59,956 nt of DNA from Hominenteromicrobium sp900549945 (GTDB lineage Bacteria; Bacillota; Clostridia; Oscillospirales; Acutalibacteraceae): assembly GCA_902472305.1 (NCBI GenBank), contig CABRNK010000018.1, positions 1 to 59,956 of the forward strand, read 5' to 3'. Below the pieces are notes generated by a model. The model saw only the letters and a program-made list of their open reading frames with translations, was not told the DNA's origin and did no database searches. Shown in pieces: positions 25,378 to 34,853 of the stretch (its first letter is position 1; each line of letters starts with the position of its first letter). A program made the translations under genes and the position numbers.

Positions 25378-25935
25378 TTATTTGTGCTGTGCGAGATATG
25401 CCGCGCGGCCTTCCTCGTAGAGGTTGTTGCCCTCGCTGTCGATGATGACGACGAGCGGCATCTCCTCCACGTACAGCCTGCGCAGCGCCTCGGCGCCGAG
25501 ATCCTCATACGCGATGAGCTCCGCGCTCTTGATGCACTTGGCAAGCAGCGCGCCTGCGCCGCCGATCGCGCCGAAATAGACGCCGCTGTACTTCTTCATC
25601 GCCTCGACAACCTCCGGCAGGCGCGCGCCTTTGCCGATCATGCCGCGGGCGCCCACCGACATCATCGTCGGTGCATAGGCATCCATGCGGCCGCTCGTCG
25701 TGGGGCCTGCGGAGCCGATGACCTGACCCGGCTTCGCGGGCGTCGGGCCGACGTAGTAGATCGTCGCGTCCGTCGGGTCAAACGGCAGTTTTTCACCCTT
25801 TGCCAGCGCCTCGCACATTCTCTTGTGCCCGGCGTCGCGGGAGGTATAGATCGTGCCGGTGAGGTACACCGTATCGCCGGCGTGGAGCGTCTTTGCAAGC
25901 TCCGCTGTAAGGGGCAGCTTAATATGCTTTTCCAT
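25378..25935 (-). CDS. class I fumarate hydratase, beta subunit
   Basis: 185 residues corresponding to the C-terminal (FumB/TtdB) half of iron-sulfur fumarases. YVGPTPAKPGQVIGSAGPTTSGRM is typical (about 66-89, given in part), as is GAIGGAGALLAKCIK. With the alpha subunit it hydrates fumarate to malate or does the reverse. Its ATG lies one base after the alpha stop codon. Position at the end of an operon that also encodes a fumarate reductase suggests the malate-to-fumarate direction. Confidence 0.92.
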   Translation of the reverse strand: MEKHIKLPLTAELAKTLHAGDTVYLTGTIYTSRDAGHKRMCEALAKGEKLPFDPTDATIYYVGPTPAKPGQVIGSAGPTTSGRMDAYAPTMMSVGARGMIGKGARLPEVVEAMKKYSGVYFGAIGGAGALLAKCIKSAELIAYEDLGAEALRRLYVEEMPLVVIIDSEGNNLYEEGRAAYLAQHK

Positions 25936-25936
25936 T

Positions 25937-26779
25937 TCAGAGCACCTCCGTCTTGTGGCGCGTCACGTGGCAGTTGATGTTGACCGCGCACGGCATGCCG
26001 GCGATGTGCGTCGGCATCGTCTCGATATTAAGGCCGATCGCCGTCGTCTTGCCGCCGAATCCCTGCGGGCCGATGCCGAGCTGGTTGACCTTCTCGAGCA
26101 TCTCCTTTTCGAGGTCCGCATAGAACGGGTCGGGATTCTCGGAATCGAGCGGGCGCATGAGCGCCTTCTTCGCGAGCAGCGCCGCCTTATCGAATGTGCC
26201 GCCGATGCCGACGCCGACGACCATCGGCGGGCAGGGGTTCGGGCCAGCCGTCTCTACGACCTCAAGGATGAAATCCTTGATGCCCTGCAGGCCGGCGGAC
26301 GGCTTGAACATACGGATCTGGCTCATGTTCTCGCTGCCGAAGCCCTTCGGTCCGACCGTGACCTTAACGTTTTCGCCCGGGACAATCTCCGTATAGAGCA
26401 TTGCCGGCGTATTGTCGCCCGTATTGCCGCGGCGAACCGGATCCTTGACGACGGACTTGCGCAGATAGCCCTTATCATAGCCGCGGCGCACGCCCTCATT
26501 GACGGCCTCGGTCAGATCGCCGCCGGTAAGGTGCACGTCCTGCCCGATCTCCAGAAATACGCAGGCCATGCCGGTATCCTGACAGATCGGAACGCATTCG
26601 TTGTCCGCAATCTCAAAGTTTTCGATGATGTTGTCGAGAACGCCCTTGGCGATCTCGCCGTCCTCGCAGGCGCGGCAGGAGCGGATGGCGCACTTTACGT
26701 CCTCCGGCAGGTGCTCGTTCGCTGCGATGCACAGGCGCTCGACGACGTCTGTGATCTGGCTGACTTCAATTTCACGCAT
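25937..26779 (-). CDS. class I fumarate hydratase, alpha subunit
   Basis: About 280 residues, the N-terminal half of 4Fe-4S fumarases/tartrate dehydratases. Cluster cysteines are in CRACEDGEIAKG, ICQDTGMACVFLEIG and PNPCPPMVVGVGIGG. It supplies fumarate from malate for the reductase encoded upstream. The MREIEVSQ start (26779) is chosen; a TTG four codons earlier sits too close to its ribosome site. A gap of 84 bases separates it from the flavoprotein gene. Confidence 0.92.
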   Translation of the reverse strand: MREIEVSQITDVVERLCIAANEHLPEDVKCAIRSCRACEDGEIAKGVLDNIIENFEIADNECVPICQDTGMACVFLEIGQDVHLTGGDLTEAVNEGVRRGYDKGYLRKSVVKDPVRRGNTGDNTPAMLYTEIVPGENVKVTVGPKGFGSENMSQIRMFKPSAGLQGIKDFILEVVETAGPNPCPPMVVGVGIGGTFDKAALLAKKALMRPLDSENPDPFYADLEKEMLEKVNQLGIGPQGFGGKTTAIGLNIETMPTHIAGMPCAVNINCHVTRHKTEVL

Positions 26780-26863
26780 AGCTGGAAACAACTTCCTTTC
26801 CTTATTCAGGCAAAGCGCATACCGGGCTCACCCAAAGGCGGCCCGGAGCAGCGCAGTCTGTGC

Positions 26864-28465
26864 TTATCTTTCGTGGCGGGCGTACTTCGGCAGGAGCAGC
26901 GGGGAAACGTCGTCGGATTCGATGCCGGCGTTCGCGAGCTCCTTCGCATACTGCTCGATGTGCTCGAGCGTCATCGCGCCGAGCTCGGTCTCCTTCGCCT
27001 TCGCCGCGGCAGCCTTGCCGGCATTGCGGCCGAAAACGATGATGTCGAGCAGAGAGTTGCCCATCAGGCGGTTGCGGCCGTGGATGCCGCCGACAGCCTC
27101 GCCCGCGACAAGCAGGTTATCGATCGCCTTCGTGAAGCCGTCGCCGCCGATCTCGAGGCCGCCGTTCTGGTAGTGGAGCGTCGGATAAACGAGGATCGGC
27201 ACCTTGCGCATATCGATGTCGTAGTTCATGTACATGCGCAGCATGGCCGGGATACGCTTTTCGATCGTGCCCTCGCCGCCGATGCGCTCGATCATCGGGG
27301 TATCGAGCCACACGCCGCTGCCGAGCGGCGTCGTGACACCCTTGTGGCGGTCGGTGCACTCGCGGATGATGGAAGCCGCCGCGACGTCGCGCGTTTCAAG
27401 CGGATGCATGAAGGCTTCGCCTTCCACGTTGACGAGCATCGCGCCGAGGGAGCGGACCTTCTCGGTGACGAGCGCGCCGAAGATCTGCGACGGGAACGCA
27501 ACGCCCGTCGGGTGGTACTGGATCGTATCCTGATACAGGAGCGGAGCGCCCGCACGGTAGCCGAGGATCAGGCCGTCCGCCGTTGCGCCGTAGTGATTCG
27601 AGGTCGGGAAGTTCTGGTAATGCAGCCGGCCCGCGCCGCCCGTGGCGATAATGACCGTCTTTGCGCGCGCGATCATGTAGTCGTCGGTCTCCATGTTGAG
27701 GAGCACCGCGCCCGCAACCTGACCCTTTTCATCCTTGATCAGCTCGACGGCCGAAGTGAACTCGACGACCGGGATCTTGCGGTTCAGAACCTCGTCGCGC
27801 AAAGTGCGCATGATCTCCGCGCCGGAATAATCCTTGCAGGCGTGCATTCTCTTTCTCGAGGTGCCGCCGCCGTGGGTCGTAATCATATTGCCCTCGGCGT
27901 CCTTGTCGAACATGACGCCGAGCTCGTTCAGCCACTTAATCGCGTCCGGCGCTTCCATGACGAGGCGGCGGAGCAGCTCCGGGCGTGCAGCAAAGTGGCC
28001 GCCGCCGAAGGCGTCGAGATAATGCTGAACCGGGGAGTCGTTTTCCTTATCGGCAGCCTGAATGCCGCCCTCCGCCATCATCGTATTCGCGTCGCCGATG
28101 CGCAGCTTCGTTACGATCATGACGTTTGCGCCCGCATTGTGGGCCTCGATGGCCGCCGAAGCGCCGGCGCCGCCGCCGCCGATGACGAGCACATCCACAT
28201 CGTAATCGACCTTGTTGAGGTCGACCGGGTGGTTCAGAAGGCGGCTGTTCGAGTGCAACAGGTGACCGAGCTCCGCCGGCACCTTCTGGCCCTTATTCGG
28301 CCCGATCTTGATCGTGTCGAAGCCGTCCTCCCGATAGTCCGGGTGATACGCCTTCAGGAGGGTATCTTTCTCCTCTGCGGTCATGCGTCTGGGCTCCATG
28401 CCCATACGCGCGTCTCTGGTTGCCTCTACCTTTTTGACGGAGGCGAGCATTTCCGGTGTAAACAT
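26864..28465 (-). CDS. fumarate reductase/succinate dehydrogenase flavoprotein subunit (soluble)
   Basis: 533 residues. After an unusual leader of about 85 residues comes the FAD loop VDVLVIGGGGAGASAAIEA. Fumarate-reductase motifs follow: MMAEGGIQAA, HGGGTSRKRMHACKD, QYHPTGVAF, PTLHYQNGGLEIGGD and GGIHGRNRLMGNSLLD. It reduces fumarate to succinate at a FAD site. No membrane anchor (FrdC/D) is encoded, so the complex is cytosolic, like methanogen thiol:fumarate reductase. It lies next to its iron-sulfur partner in the Hdr/Flx operon. An L-aspartate oxidase role is less likely because of the neighbours. Confidence 0.88.
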   Translation of the reverse strand: MFTPEMLASVKKVEATRDARMGMEPRRMTAEEKDTLLKAYHPDYREDGFDTIKIGPNKGQKVPAELGHLLHSNSRLLNHPVDLNKVDYDVDVLVIGGGGAGASAAIEAHNAGANVMIVTKLRIGDANTMMAEGGIQAADKENDSPVQHYLDAFGGGHFAARPELLRRLVMEAPDAIKWLNELGVMFDKDAEGNMITTHGGGTSRKRMHACKDYSGAEIMRTLRDEVLNRKIPVVEFTSAVELIKDEKGQVAGAVLLNMETDDYMIARAKTVIIATGGAGRLHYQNFPTSNHYGATADGLILGYRAGAPLLYQDTIQYHPTGVAFPSQIFGALVTEKVRSLGAMLVNVEGEAFMHPLETRDVAAASIIRECTDRHKGVTTPLGSGVWLDTPMIERIGGEGTIEKRIPAMLRMYMNYDIDMRKVPILVYPTLHYQNGGLEIGGDGFTKAIDNLLVAGEAVGGIHGRNRLMGNSLLDIIVFGRNAGKAAAAKAKETELGAMTLEHIEQYAKELANAGIESDDVSPLLLPKYARHER

Positions 28466-28477
28466 GGCGAACCCTCC

Positions 28478-29152
28478 TTATTTCTCGATTTCTCTCGTGT
28501 TGTAAAGCTCCTGCATCTCCGCGATCGGCTTCTGCATGACCTTTTCGATCAGCTCGTCGTACGCGCCGCTGTTGATCTCCTCCACGCGGTTCTTGAGGTG
28601 CTGCGTCTCCGGCGCGATATACTTGCCGGTGAGGCGTCTCGCGAGCAGGCCGACCATCGGGTGCGAGATGCCCGCCGGGCAGCGCACCGAGCAGCAGCCG
28701 CAGCTCACGCAGTCAAAGGATTCCTCGGCGCACTTCTCAAGCTCGCCGCGCTGCGCATAGGCGATGTACTGCATGACGTTGAGGCTCTGCGTACATGCCT
28801 TTGTGCAGGCGTTGCAGCCGATGCAGCTGTAGATCTCGGGGTAGAGCTCCATCATGATCTGCTGGTTCGGCTTAATCTCGTTGATGTCATAGAGGCGCTT
28901 ATCCGTCGGGAAGAAGGGGATGCTCGCAACGTACATACCCTCCTGAACCTGCGTCTGGCAGGCGAGGCAGGTTTTAAGCTCGTTATCGCCCTTGATGCGG
29001 TAAATCGTCGCGCAGGCGCCGCAGAAGCCGTGGCGGCAGCCGCAGCCTCTTTTCAGCGTATAACCGGCATACTCCATGGCGGTCATGATCGTGAGATCCG
29101 CAGGGACGCTGTAGCGTTTACCGAAAAAATATACATTTACCATATTTTCCAT
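28478..29152 (-). CDS. fumarate reductase iron-sulfur subunit-like protein
   Basis: 224 residues. The N-terminal 2Fe-2S domain has RGCGCRHGFCGACATIY and a later CLAC. Two 4Fe-4S-type motifs follow, CIGCNACTKACTQSL and CVSCGCCSVRCPAG. This is the wiring of FrdB/SdhB, though the 2Fe-2S motif is closer to plant-type than to standard FrdB. It would pass electrons from the Hdr/Flx part to the flavoprotein. It has no C-terminal CCG domain, unlike methanogen TfrB; here HdrB is a separate gene in the same operon. Confidence 0.82.
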   Translation of the reverse strand: MENMVNVYFFGKRYSVPADLTIMTAMEYAGYTLKRGCGCRHGFCGACATIYRIKGDNELKTCLACQTQVQEGMYVASIPFFPTDKRLYDINEIKPNQQIMMELYPEIYSCIGCNACTKACTQSLNVMQYIAYAQRGELEKCAEESFDCVSCGCCSVRCPAGISHPMVGLLARRLTGKYIAPETQHLKNRVEEINSGAYDELIEKVMQKPIAEMQELYNTREIEK

Positions 29153-29170
29153 GTTAAGCCATTCCCTTTC

Positions 29171-30031
29171 TTAATATTCGTTCGGCAGCTCGTCGATTTC
29201 GTCGCAGCGGAAGACAGGGCCGTCCTTGCAGACATACTTGGAGCCGATGTTGCAGCGGCCGCACTTGCCGATGCCGCACTTCATGCGCAGCTCGAGCGTC
29301 GTGTAGACCTGCTCCTTCGAAAAGCCCATCTCAATGAGCGACGCGAGACAGAACTTAATCATGATCGGGGGGCCGCACAAAAGCGCCGTCTTATTCGTAT
29401 CGAAGCCGAGCTCCTTGAGGTAAGCGGGCACGAAGCCGACGTGGCCGTCCCAGCCCTCCTGCTCGCGGTCGATCGTGAGGTATACGTTGACGCCCTCGGT
29501 CTTCATCCAAACGTCCTGAATTTCCTTGAGCTGCACGAGGTCGTCTTTCGAGCGGGAGCCGTACAGGATGTCGATCGTGCCGTAATCGCTGCGGTTATCG
29601 AGCACGTAGTTGATGACCGAACGCAGCGGCGCGAGGCCGATGCCGCCGGCGATGAAGAGCAGGTTTTTTCCCTTAAGCTCCGTATCCACCGGGAAGTTGT
29701 TGCCGTACGGGCCGCGGACGGTGATCTCGTCGCCGACCTCAAGGCTGTGCAGGTAATCGGTGAGCATACCGCACTTCTTGATGCTGAACTCCTGATATTC
29801 CTTGTTCGTCGGCGAGGAGGTGATCGAGAACATACCCTCGCTCACGCCCGGCGCGCAGAGCATCGCGCACTGGCCGGGCATGTGCTCGAAGAGCTTGCCG
29901 CCCTCCGGCGCATTGACGCGGAACGTCTTGACGTCCGGCGTTTCCTCGCGGATATCGGTGATAACGCCGACCTGCGGGATCAGGACGTCCTTCACATAAT
30001 TATCGTGGCAATGGCACGTACATTCACTCAT
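29171..30031 (-). CDS. FAD/NAD(P)H-binding electron-transfer subunit (FlxA-like)
   Basis: 286 residues of the ferredoxin-NADP reductase superfamily. An FAD-binding barrel (FSITSSPTNKEYQEFSIKKC region) precedes the NAD domain with LLFIAGGIGLAPLRSVI and CGPPIMIKFCL. A C-terminal 2Fe-2S motif, CGIGKCGRCNIGSKYVC, is as in PyrK, AsrB and FlxA. It is the likely NAD(P)H entry point of the complex. The start ATG overlaps the stop of the preceding gene by four bases. Confidence 0.82.
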   Translation of the reverse strand: MSECTCHCHDNYVKDVLIPQVGVITDIREETPDVKTFRVNAPEGGKLFEHMPGQCAMLCAPGVSEGMFSITSSPTNKEYQEFSIKKCGMLTDYLHSLEVGDEITVRGPYGNNFPVDTELKGKNLLFIAGGIGLAPLRSVINYVLDNRSDYGTIDILYGSRSKDDLVQLKEIQDVWMKTEGVNVYLTIDREQEGWDGHVGFVPAYLKELGFDTNKTALLCGPPIMIKFCLASLIEMGFSKEQVYTTLELRMKCGIGKCGRCNIGSKYVCKDGPVFRCDEIDELPNEY

Positions 30032-31068
30032 TGATCGACTGCCTCCTTTTCAAAGGCTTTGATGACCTTTACAATATTCAGCGAAGCCGGGCATTTCTCC
30101 ACGCAGCGGCCGCAGCCGACGCAGGAATACATGCCGTCGTTGTTCGCCGGGAAGTAGACGAGCTTGTGCATAAAGCGCTGGCGGTAGCGCTGCATCTGGC
30201 TCGTTCTGTTATTGCCGTGCGCCATCATCGTAAAGTCCGAATACATGCAGGAGTCCCAGCAGCGGTAGCGCTGGACGCCGTGGCCGGTATCGTAGTCCTT
30301 GATGTCGTAGCACTGGCAGGTGGGGCACACAAAGGTGCATGTACCGCACGCAAGGCACGGCTTATAGAGCTTTTCCCAAACGGGAGAGTTGAATTTTTCT
30401 TCGGTGGCATTGCCGTCCCAGCCCTCGAGCGAAAGGTTCGTATACGGCAGCTTTTCGACAATCGCGCGGATCTTCTCCTGCTCGCCTGCGACGGCCTTTT
30501 CGTCCTCCGCCCCGGCACTTTCCAGCACCGCGGAGACGGACGCGGTGAGCGCCTCGCCCTTTTCCGTCACGGGCTTCCAGCAGTAATTCTCGCCGACCGC
30601 CCACATCACAACGTCCGCGTCCGGCTCGGCGCAGTCCACGCCGAACACCTTGCAGAAGCAGGTTTCCTCCGGCTCGTGGCACGCGAGCGCCACGATGGTG
30701 CCGTGCTCGCGGCGGGCCTTGTAGAATGTATCGACCGGCTCGGCGAGAAAGACCTTGTCGAGCACCTTAATGCCCTGAATGTCGCACGCCTTCATGCCGA
30801 ACGCCACAAATTTCTGCTCGAGGAGCGCCTGCGGCTCAATCGAGAGCTTCTTCTGCTCTCTCCTGACCGTGTAAAGCGTTTCGCTCTGCGGGAAGAACAT
30901 ATCCTTTGGAGACTTGACCGTCTTGAGCGTATCGAGATCCGCCTCGGTCCCCTCGGTCCAGACCGCGAAATTCGTCTGGCCGCTGATGTTCACCGGCAGG
31001 TAAAGCGCCTGCTGTGCCGCGATCGCCTTGAAAAGCTCGGGCAGATTACGCTTTGCAATCTTGAACAT
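30028..31068 (-). CDS. 4Fe-4S dicluster protein (FlxB / AsrA / sulfhydrogenase beta-like)
   Basis: 346 residues. A C-terminal ferredoxin-like region carries CLACGTCTFVCPTCQC and later CVGCGRCVEKCPASL. The N-terminal part with FVAFGMKACDIQGIKVLDKVF matches the family that includes AsrA and HydB and contacts the FAD subunit. It would relay electrons between the NADH-oxidising subunit and HdrA/MvhD. It is next to the FlxA-like gene, as in Flx-Hdr clusters of Desulfovibrio and Clostridia. Confidence 0.8.
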   Translation of the reverse strand: MFKIAKRNLPELFKAIAAQQALYLPVNISGQTNFAVWTEGTEADLDTLKTVKSPKDMFFPQSETLYTVRREQKKLSIEPQALLEQKFVAFGMKACDIQGIKVLDKVFLAEPVDTFYKARREHGTIVALACHEPEETCFCKVFGVDCAEPDADVVMWAVGENYCWKPVTEKGEALTASVSAVLESAGAEDEKAVAGEQEKIRAIVEKLPYTNLSLEGWDGNATEEKFNSPVWEKLYKPCLACGTCTFVCPTCQCYDIKDYDTGHGVQRYRCWDSCMYSDFTMMAHGNNRTSQMQRYRQRFMHKLVYFPANNDGMYSCVGCGRCVEKCPASLNIVKVIKAFEKEAVDQ

Positions 31069-31071
31069 GGC

Positions 31072-32049
31072 TTATCTCCTTCCCCCGGTGACACCCGGCT
31101 CGACGTCGCCGAACGTGAAGCTCGTCAGCGGACCCTTCGACTCCGCATCGGCGCCGGCCTGATATTCGCCGTAAAATTCGTCTATATCCTTGATAAACTT
31201 GCGGTTGAACAGGTGCAGCGGAATGCCCTGCGGACATACGCGGCTGCATTCGCCGCAGTCTGTGCAGCGGCCCGCCACATGGAACGCGCGGATGATGTGG
31301 AACATCTTCTCCTCGAAGGAGTCGACGTTCGCCTTCTGCGCGCTGTCGAACTTTGTGCTGTCGAACACGCACTTGCGGCAGCTGCACGCCGGGCACACGT
31401 TGCGGCAGGCGTTGCAGCGGATGCACTTACTCAGCTCGGACTGGAAGTATGCAAACTTTTCCTCCGGGCTCATCGCCTCGATCTTCTCGACCTCCGCGAA
31501 GCGGTCCGCATCCTTCGTATCGGTGCTTTCGCCGAGCAGCTCGTCGTAGACCATGTGGTCCTTGCCCTTGCAGACGTGGCAGCGCTCGAGCATCGCGTCC
31601 TTGTACGGTACGGTCTTTTCGCCGTAGAGCGTCTCCGCGGTCAGCGTATCGGCGGGGCCGTCGTACTCTGCGCCGCGGATATTGAGGATACCCTTGACGC
31701 CCTGCGCCTTGATCTTCTCGACGTCGAGCTTGCCCTTGCAGCCGATGCCGATGATGTAGGCCTTTTCGCGGTCCACGCGGTTTTCCTTGATGAGCTGGTT
31801 GAAGCTGTATGTATCGCACGGCTTCAGAAAGACGAGCGTCTTACCCTCGAGCTTCGAGCCCTCGATCATGTACTTGCTCAGGTTCGCGCCGCAGAAACCG
31901 TTGTACACGAAATTCGCTTCCAGATCCTCCGCCGTCTCAAAGTAGGAGGGCTCCGGATTGTACGGCAGGTCGCCGATCCTCCAGCCGAGGACTCGAACGA
32001 CGGTTCCATCCGCCAGAAGCTCTTTTGCGCGGTTGATTATTTCCTGCAT
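31072..32049 (-). CDS. 4Fe-4S dicluster protein (FlxC-like)
   Basis: 325 residues. Two 4Fe-4S motifs, CIRCNACRNVCPACSCRKC and CTDCGECSRVCPQGIP, lie in the second half. The N-terminal LVFLKPCDTYSFNQLI and IIGIGCKGK resemble the F420-hydrogenase-beta/FrhB-type region of related subunits. Its start codon overlaps the mvhD end, and its stop is three bases before the next gene, so expression is tightly coupled. Likely role: electron relay within the NADH dehydrogenase module of the Hdr complex. Confidence 0.78.
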   Translation of the reverse strand: MQEIINRAKELLADGTVVRVLGWRIGDLPYNPEPSYFETAEDLEANFVYNGFCGANLSKYMIEGSKLEGKTLVFLKPCDTYSFNQLIKENRVDREKAYIIGIGCKGKLDVEKIKAQGVKGILNIRGAEYDGPADTLTAETLYGEKTVPYKDAMLERCHVCKGKDHMVYDELLGESTDTKDADRFAEVEKIEAMSPEEKFAYFQSELSKCIRCNACRNVCPACSCRKCVFDSTKFDSAQKANVDSFEEKMFHIIRAFHVAGRCTDCGECSRVCPQGIPLHLFNRKFIKDIDEFYGEYQAGADAESKGPLTSFTFGDVEPGVTGGRR

Positions 32050-32480
32050 CTCAAATCCTCCAGTCTGACGTTTTTGCCGAGCGAGGTGATCTTCTCCACA
32101 AACTCGTTCATGGTCTGGGAGAACTTCACGCCCTCAGCCGCCGAGACCCATTCCACGCGGGTGCGGCCGTGCTCCACGCCGATGTAATCGAGCATGGAGA
32201 AGAGCAGCGCCATTCTTCTTCTCGCGTAGTAGTTGCCCGTGCTGTAGTGGCAGTCGCCCGGGTGGCAGCCGCACAGGATCACGCCGTCCGCGCCCTTTTC
32301 AAAGGCACGCAGGATGAACATGGGGTTCACGCGGCAGGAGCACGGCACGCGGATGATCTTGACGTCCGCCGGGTAGGTGAGGCGGCTGCTGCCCGCGAGA
32401 TCCGCGCCGGCGTAGCTGCACCAGTTGCAGCAGAAGGCCACGATCTTCGGCTTGAATTCTTCGTTCGCTGTTATCGACAT
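32037..32480 (-). CDS. MvhD/FlxD-type iron-sulfur subunit
   Basis: 147 residues, the full MvhD domain. 2Fe-2S cysteines are visible in FCCNWCSYAGAD, RVPCSCRVNP and CGCHPGDCHY. MvhD connects an electron-donating module (hydrogenase, formate dehydrogenase or Flx) to HdrA. It overlaps hdrA by 10 bases and the next gene by 13. Presence of MvhD without hydrogenase genes points to NADH through the Flx-like subunits as donor. Confidence 0.88.
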   Translation of the reverse strand: MSITANEEFKPKIVAFCCNWCSYAGADLAGSSRLTYPADVKIIRVPCSCRVNPMFILRAFEKGADGVILCGCHPGDCHYSTGNYYARRRMALLFSMLDYIGVEHGRTRVEWVSAAEGVKFSQTMNEFVEKITSLGKNVRLEDLRCRK

Positions 32481-34459
32481 ATTGCATCCACCTCCGCAAG
32501 AATCTGTCTGTTCGAGAAGCCCTGCAGATCCATCGCGCCGGACGGGCAGGTGACGGTGCAGGCGCCGCAGCCCTGGCAGAGCGCGTTGTTCACGACCGCG
32601 ATGCGGCGCTCCTCGCGGATGCCGTGGTCGTTGATGAGCTTCGTCTCATAGCTGATCGCGCCGTAGGGGCACACGTTCGCGCACTGCGAACAGCCGTTGC
32701 ACAGCAGCTCGTCGGACTTCGCGGTGCACGGGTTCGTCATCAGCTTATCCTTGGCGAGCAGACCGATGGCCTTGACCGCCGCGGCGCCGGCCTGCGCGAC
32801 CGTCTCCGGAATATCCTTCGGGCCCTGACACACGCCGGAAAGGAACACGCCGGCCGTGGGCGACTCGACCGGGCGGAGCTTCGCATGCGCCTCGGTGAGG
32901 AAGTTGTTCGTATCGATGCTGGCGGTGAGCATCGTCGCAAGGCCGCGGACCGACGGGTCCGGCTCAATGGCGGTTGCGAGGACGACCATGTCCGCCTCCA
33001 TGAGAATCTGCTTGTTGTCGATCAGGTCGACGCCCTGCACGAGGAGCTGGCCGTTCGGCTGCGGGGCAACCTTGCCGACCTGACCCTTCACGTAGTTGAC
33101 GCCGTAATCCTCGACCGCGCGGCGGTAGAATTCATCGAAATTCTTGCCGGGTGTGCGCACGTCGATGTAGAACACCGTCACGTTTACGTCCGGGTACTTG
33201 TCGCGGATCAGCATCGCGTGCTTCGCGGTGTACATGCAGCAGATCTTCGAGCAGTAGCTCTTGCCGCGGTTGTCGGAACAGCGGCTGCCGACGCACTGGA
33301 TGAACACCATGTTCTTCGGCGGCTTGCCGTCGGAAAGGCGCTCCAGATGGCCCTTCGTGGGGCCTGCGGCGTTCATAATGCGCTCGAGCTCGAGCGACGT
33401 GACGACGTCCTTGCTCTGGCTGTACGCGTATTCGTCGTATTTATCGAGCTTAATCGTATCGAAGCCGGTCGCGACGACGATCGCGCCGTACTTCTCGGTG
33501 ATGATCTCATCCTTCTGGGTGTAATCAATCGCACCCGCCTGACAGACCTTTTCGCACAGGCCGCACTTGCCGGTCTTAAACTTGATGCAGTGCTCGCGGT
33601 CGATAACCGGTACGTTCGGGATCGCCTGCGCAAACGGCGTGTAGATGGCGCTTCTCGTGCCCAGCCCGCGGTTGAACTCGCTGGGCGTTTTCTTCGAGGG
33701 GCACTTCTCCTGACACAGGCCGCAGCCGGTGCATTTCGTCATATCGACGCTTCTCGCCTTCTTGCGGATGTCGACCGTGAAATCGCCTACGAAGCCGGAA
33801 ACCTTTTCGACCTCGCTGTAGGTGTAGATGTTGATTTTCTCGTGCGCGGAAGCCTCCACCATCTTCGGCGTGAGGATGCACGCGGAGCAGTCGAGCGTCG
33901 GGAACGTCTTGTCGAGCTGAGACATTCTGCCGCCGATGCTCGGCGTCTTTTCGACGATGTCGACCTCATAGCCCGCGTCCGCAATATCGAGCGCGGTCTG
34001 GATGCCGGCGATGCCGCCGCCGATGACGAGCGCGCGCTTCGTGACGCGGCTTTCACCCGCGACGAGCGGCGCGTCGAGGTTGACCTTCGCGATCGCTGCG
34101 CGCGCGAGGATCACGGCCTTTTCGGTGGCCTCCTCGATATTCTTGTGAATCCACGAGCAGTGCTCGCGGATGTTGGCGATTTCCACCATGTAGGGGTTGA
34201 GGCCAGCCTTTTCGGCGGCCTTGCGGAAGGTCGTCTCATGCATGCGCGGCGAGCAGGAACACACCACGATGCCGGTCAGGTGCTTTTCGTGGATCGCCGC
34301 GGCGATCTTCGCCTGGCCGACCTCCGAGCACATATACTGGTAATCCTCCGCGTGCACGACGCCCGGCTCAAGGCGGGCCATCTCCACGACCTTCTTCACG
34401 TCGACCGTGGCCGCGATGTTGCTGCCGCAGTGGCAGACAAAAACTCCTATTCTTTGCAC
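32471..34459 (-). CDS. hdrA: HdrA-type flavin-based electron-bifurcating subunit
   Basis: 662 residues with the full HdrA layout. An N-terminal domain (IGVFVCHCGSN) is followed by the FAD loop ALVIGGGIAGIQTALDIA (about 143-160), an inserted ferredoxin (CTGCGLCQEKCPSK, CGLCEKVCQAGA) and a C-terminal ferredoxin (CNGCSQCANVCP, CQGCGACTVTCP). In Hdr complexes its FAD splits an electron pair between a high- and a low-potential acceptor. It starts with GTG, and its AGGAGGTGA site overlaps the hdrC stop codon, which implies coupling. The lowest-potential acceptor is presumably ferredoxin. Confidence 0.93.
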   Translation of the reverse strand: MQRIGVFVCHCGSNIAATVDVKKVVEMARLEPGVVHAEDYQYMCSEVGQAKIAAAIHEKHLTGIVVCSCSPRMHETTFRKAAEKAGLNPYMVEIANIREHCSWIHKNIEEATEKAVILARAAIAKVNLDAPLVAGESRVTKRALVIGGGIAGIQTALDIADAGYEVDIVEKTPSIGGRMSQLDKTFPTLDCSACILTPKMVEASAHEKINIYTYSEVEKVSGFVGDFTVDIRKKARSVDMTKCTGCGLCQEKCPSKKTPSEFNRGLGTRSAIYTPFAQAIPNVPVIDREHCIKFKTGKCGLCEKVCQAGAIDYTQKDEIITEKYGAIVVATGFDTIKLDKYDEYAYSQSKDVVTSLELERIMNAAGPTKGHLERLSDGKPPKNMVFIQCVGSRCSDNRGKSYCSKICCMYTAKHAMLIRDKYPDVNVTVFYIDVRTPGKNFDEFYRRAVEDYGVNYVKGQVGKVAPQPNGQLLVQGVDLIDNKQILMEADMVVLATAIEPDPSVRGLATMLTASIDTNNFLTEAHAKLRPVESPTAGVFLSGVCQGPKDIPETVAQAGAAAVKAIGLLAKDKLMTNPCTAKSDELLCNGCSQCANVCPYGAISYETKLINDHGIREERRIAVVNNALCQGCGACTVTCPSGAMDLQGFSNRQILAEVDAICR

Positions 34460-34463
34460 GCTA

Positions 34464-34853
34464 TCACCTCCTGTATCTTCTGAACGCGCTGACTAAGAGC
34501 TGCTGCGGGAGGTCCGGATCGAGAAGCTCCGGAACCTCGTCGGGCGAGAGGTAGGTCTCGCCGCGCTGGCGCACCACGAGCTGCCGCGCCGCGTCGATGA
34601 GCTTGCCGGGCTTTACATCGCGCGGACAGCGCTCCACGCACGCGAAGCAGGAAAGGCACTTCCAGAGCGATTCCGACTTCATAAGCGCTTCGATCTCATC
34701 GTTCAGCACATACGAGACGAACTGGTGCGGCTTGATGTCCATTTCATTGAACGACGGGCAGGAAGCGGAGCACTTGCCGCACTTCATGCACTTATACGGG
34801 TTGACGCCGCTGATCTCGCGGATCTCCTGCGCCTGTTTCTTTGCGTTGTTCAC
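34464..34853 (-). CDS. hdrC: heterodisulfide reductase subunit C
   Basis: About 129 residues with two 4Fe-4S motifs, CMKCGKCSASCPSFN and CLSCFACVERCPRD, the standard HdrC pair. The start is the GTG at 34853, which overlaps the hdrB stop (GTGA), with GGAGG ten bases upstream. The frame is open 74 codons further, but that part is the hdrB shadow. HdrC carries electrons from HdrA to HdrB. Confidence 0.88.
   Translation of the reverse strand: MNNAKKQAQEIREISGVNPYKCMKCGKCSASCPSFNEMDIKPHQFVSYVLNDEIEALMKSESLWKCLSCFACVERCPRDVKPGKLIDAARQLVVRQRGETYLSPDEVPELLDPDLPQQLLVSAFRRYRR

Noticed and set aside
25853..30034. 1,393-codon open frame on the + strand
   Set aside because: It is antisense to five clear enzyme genes (fumarase, Frd and Flx subunits). 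High GC in codon position 3 removes stops from the opposite frame, and its composition (His/Arg/Ala/Asp-rich) is typical of such shadows.
30031..34483. 718- and 619-codon + strand frames opposite the hdr operon
   Set aside because: Shadows of hdrA and Flx genes, whose cysteine motifs are unmistakable on the minus strand.
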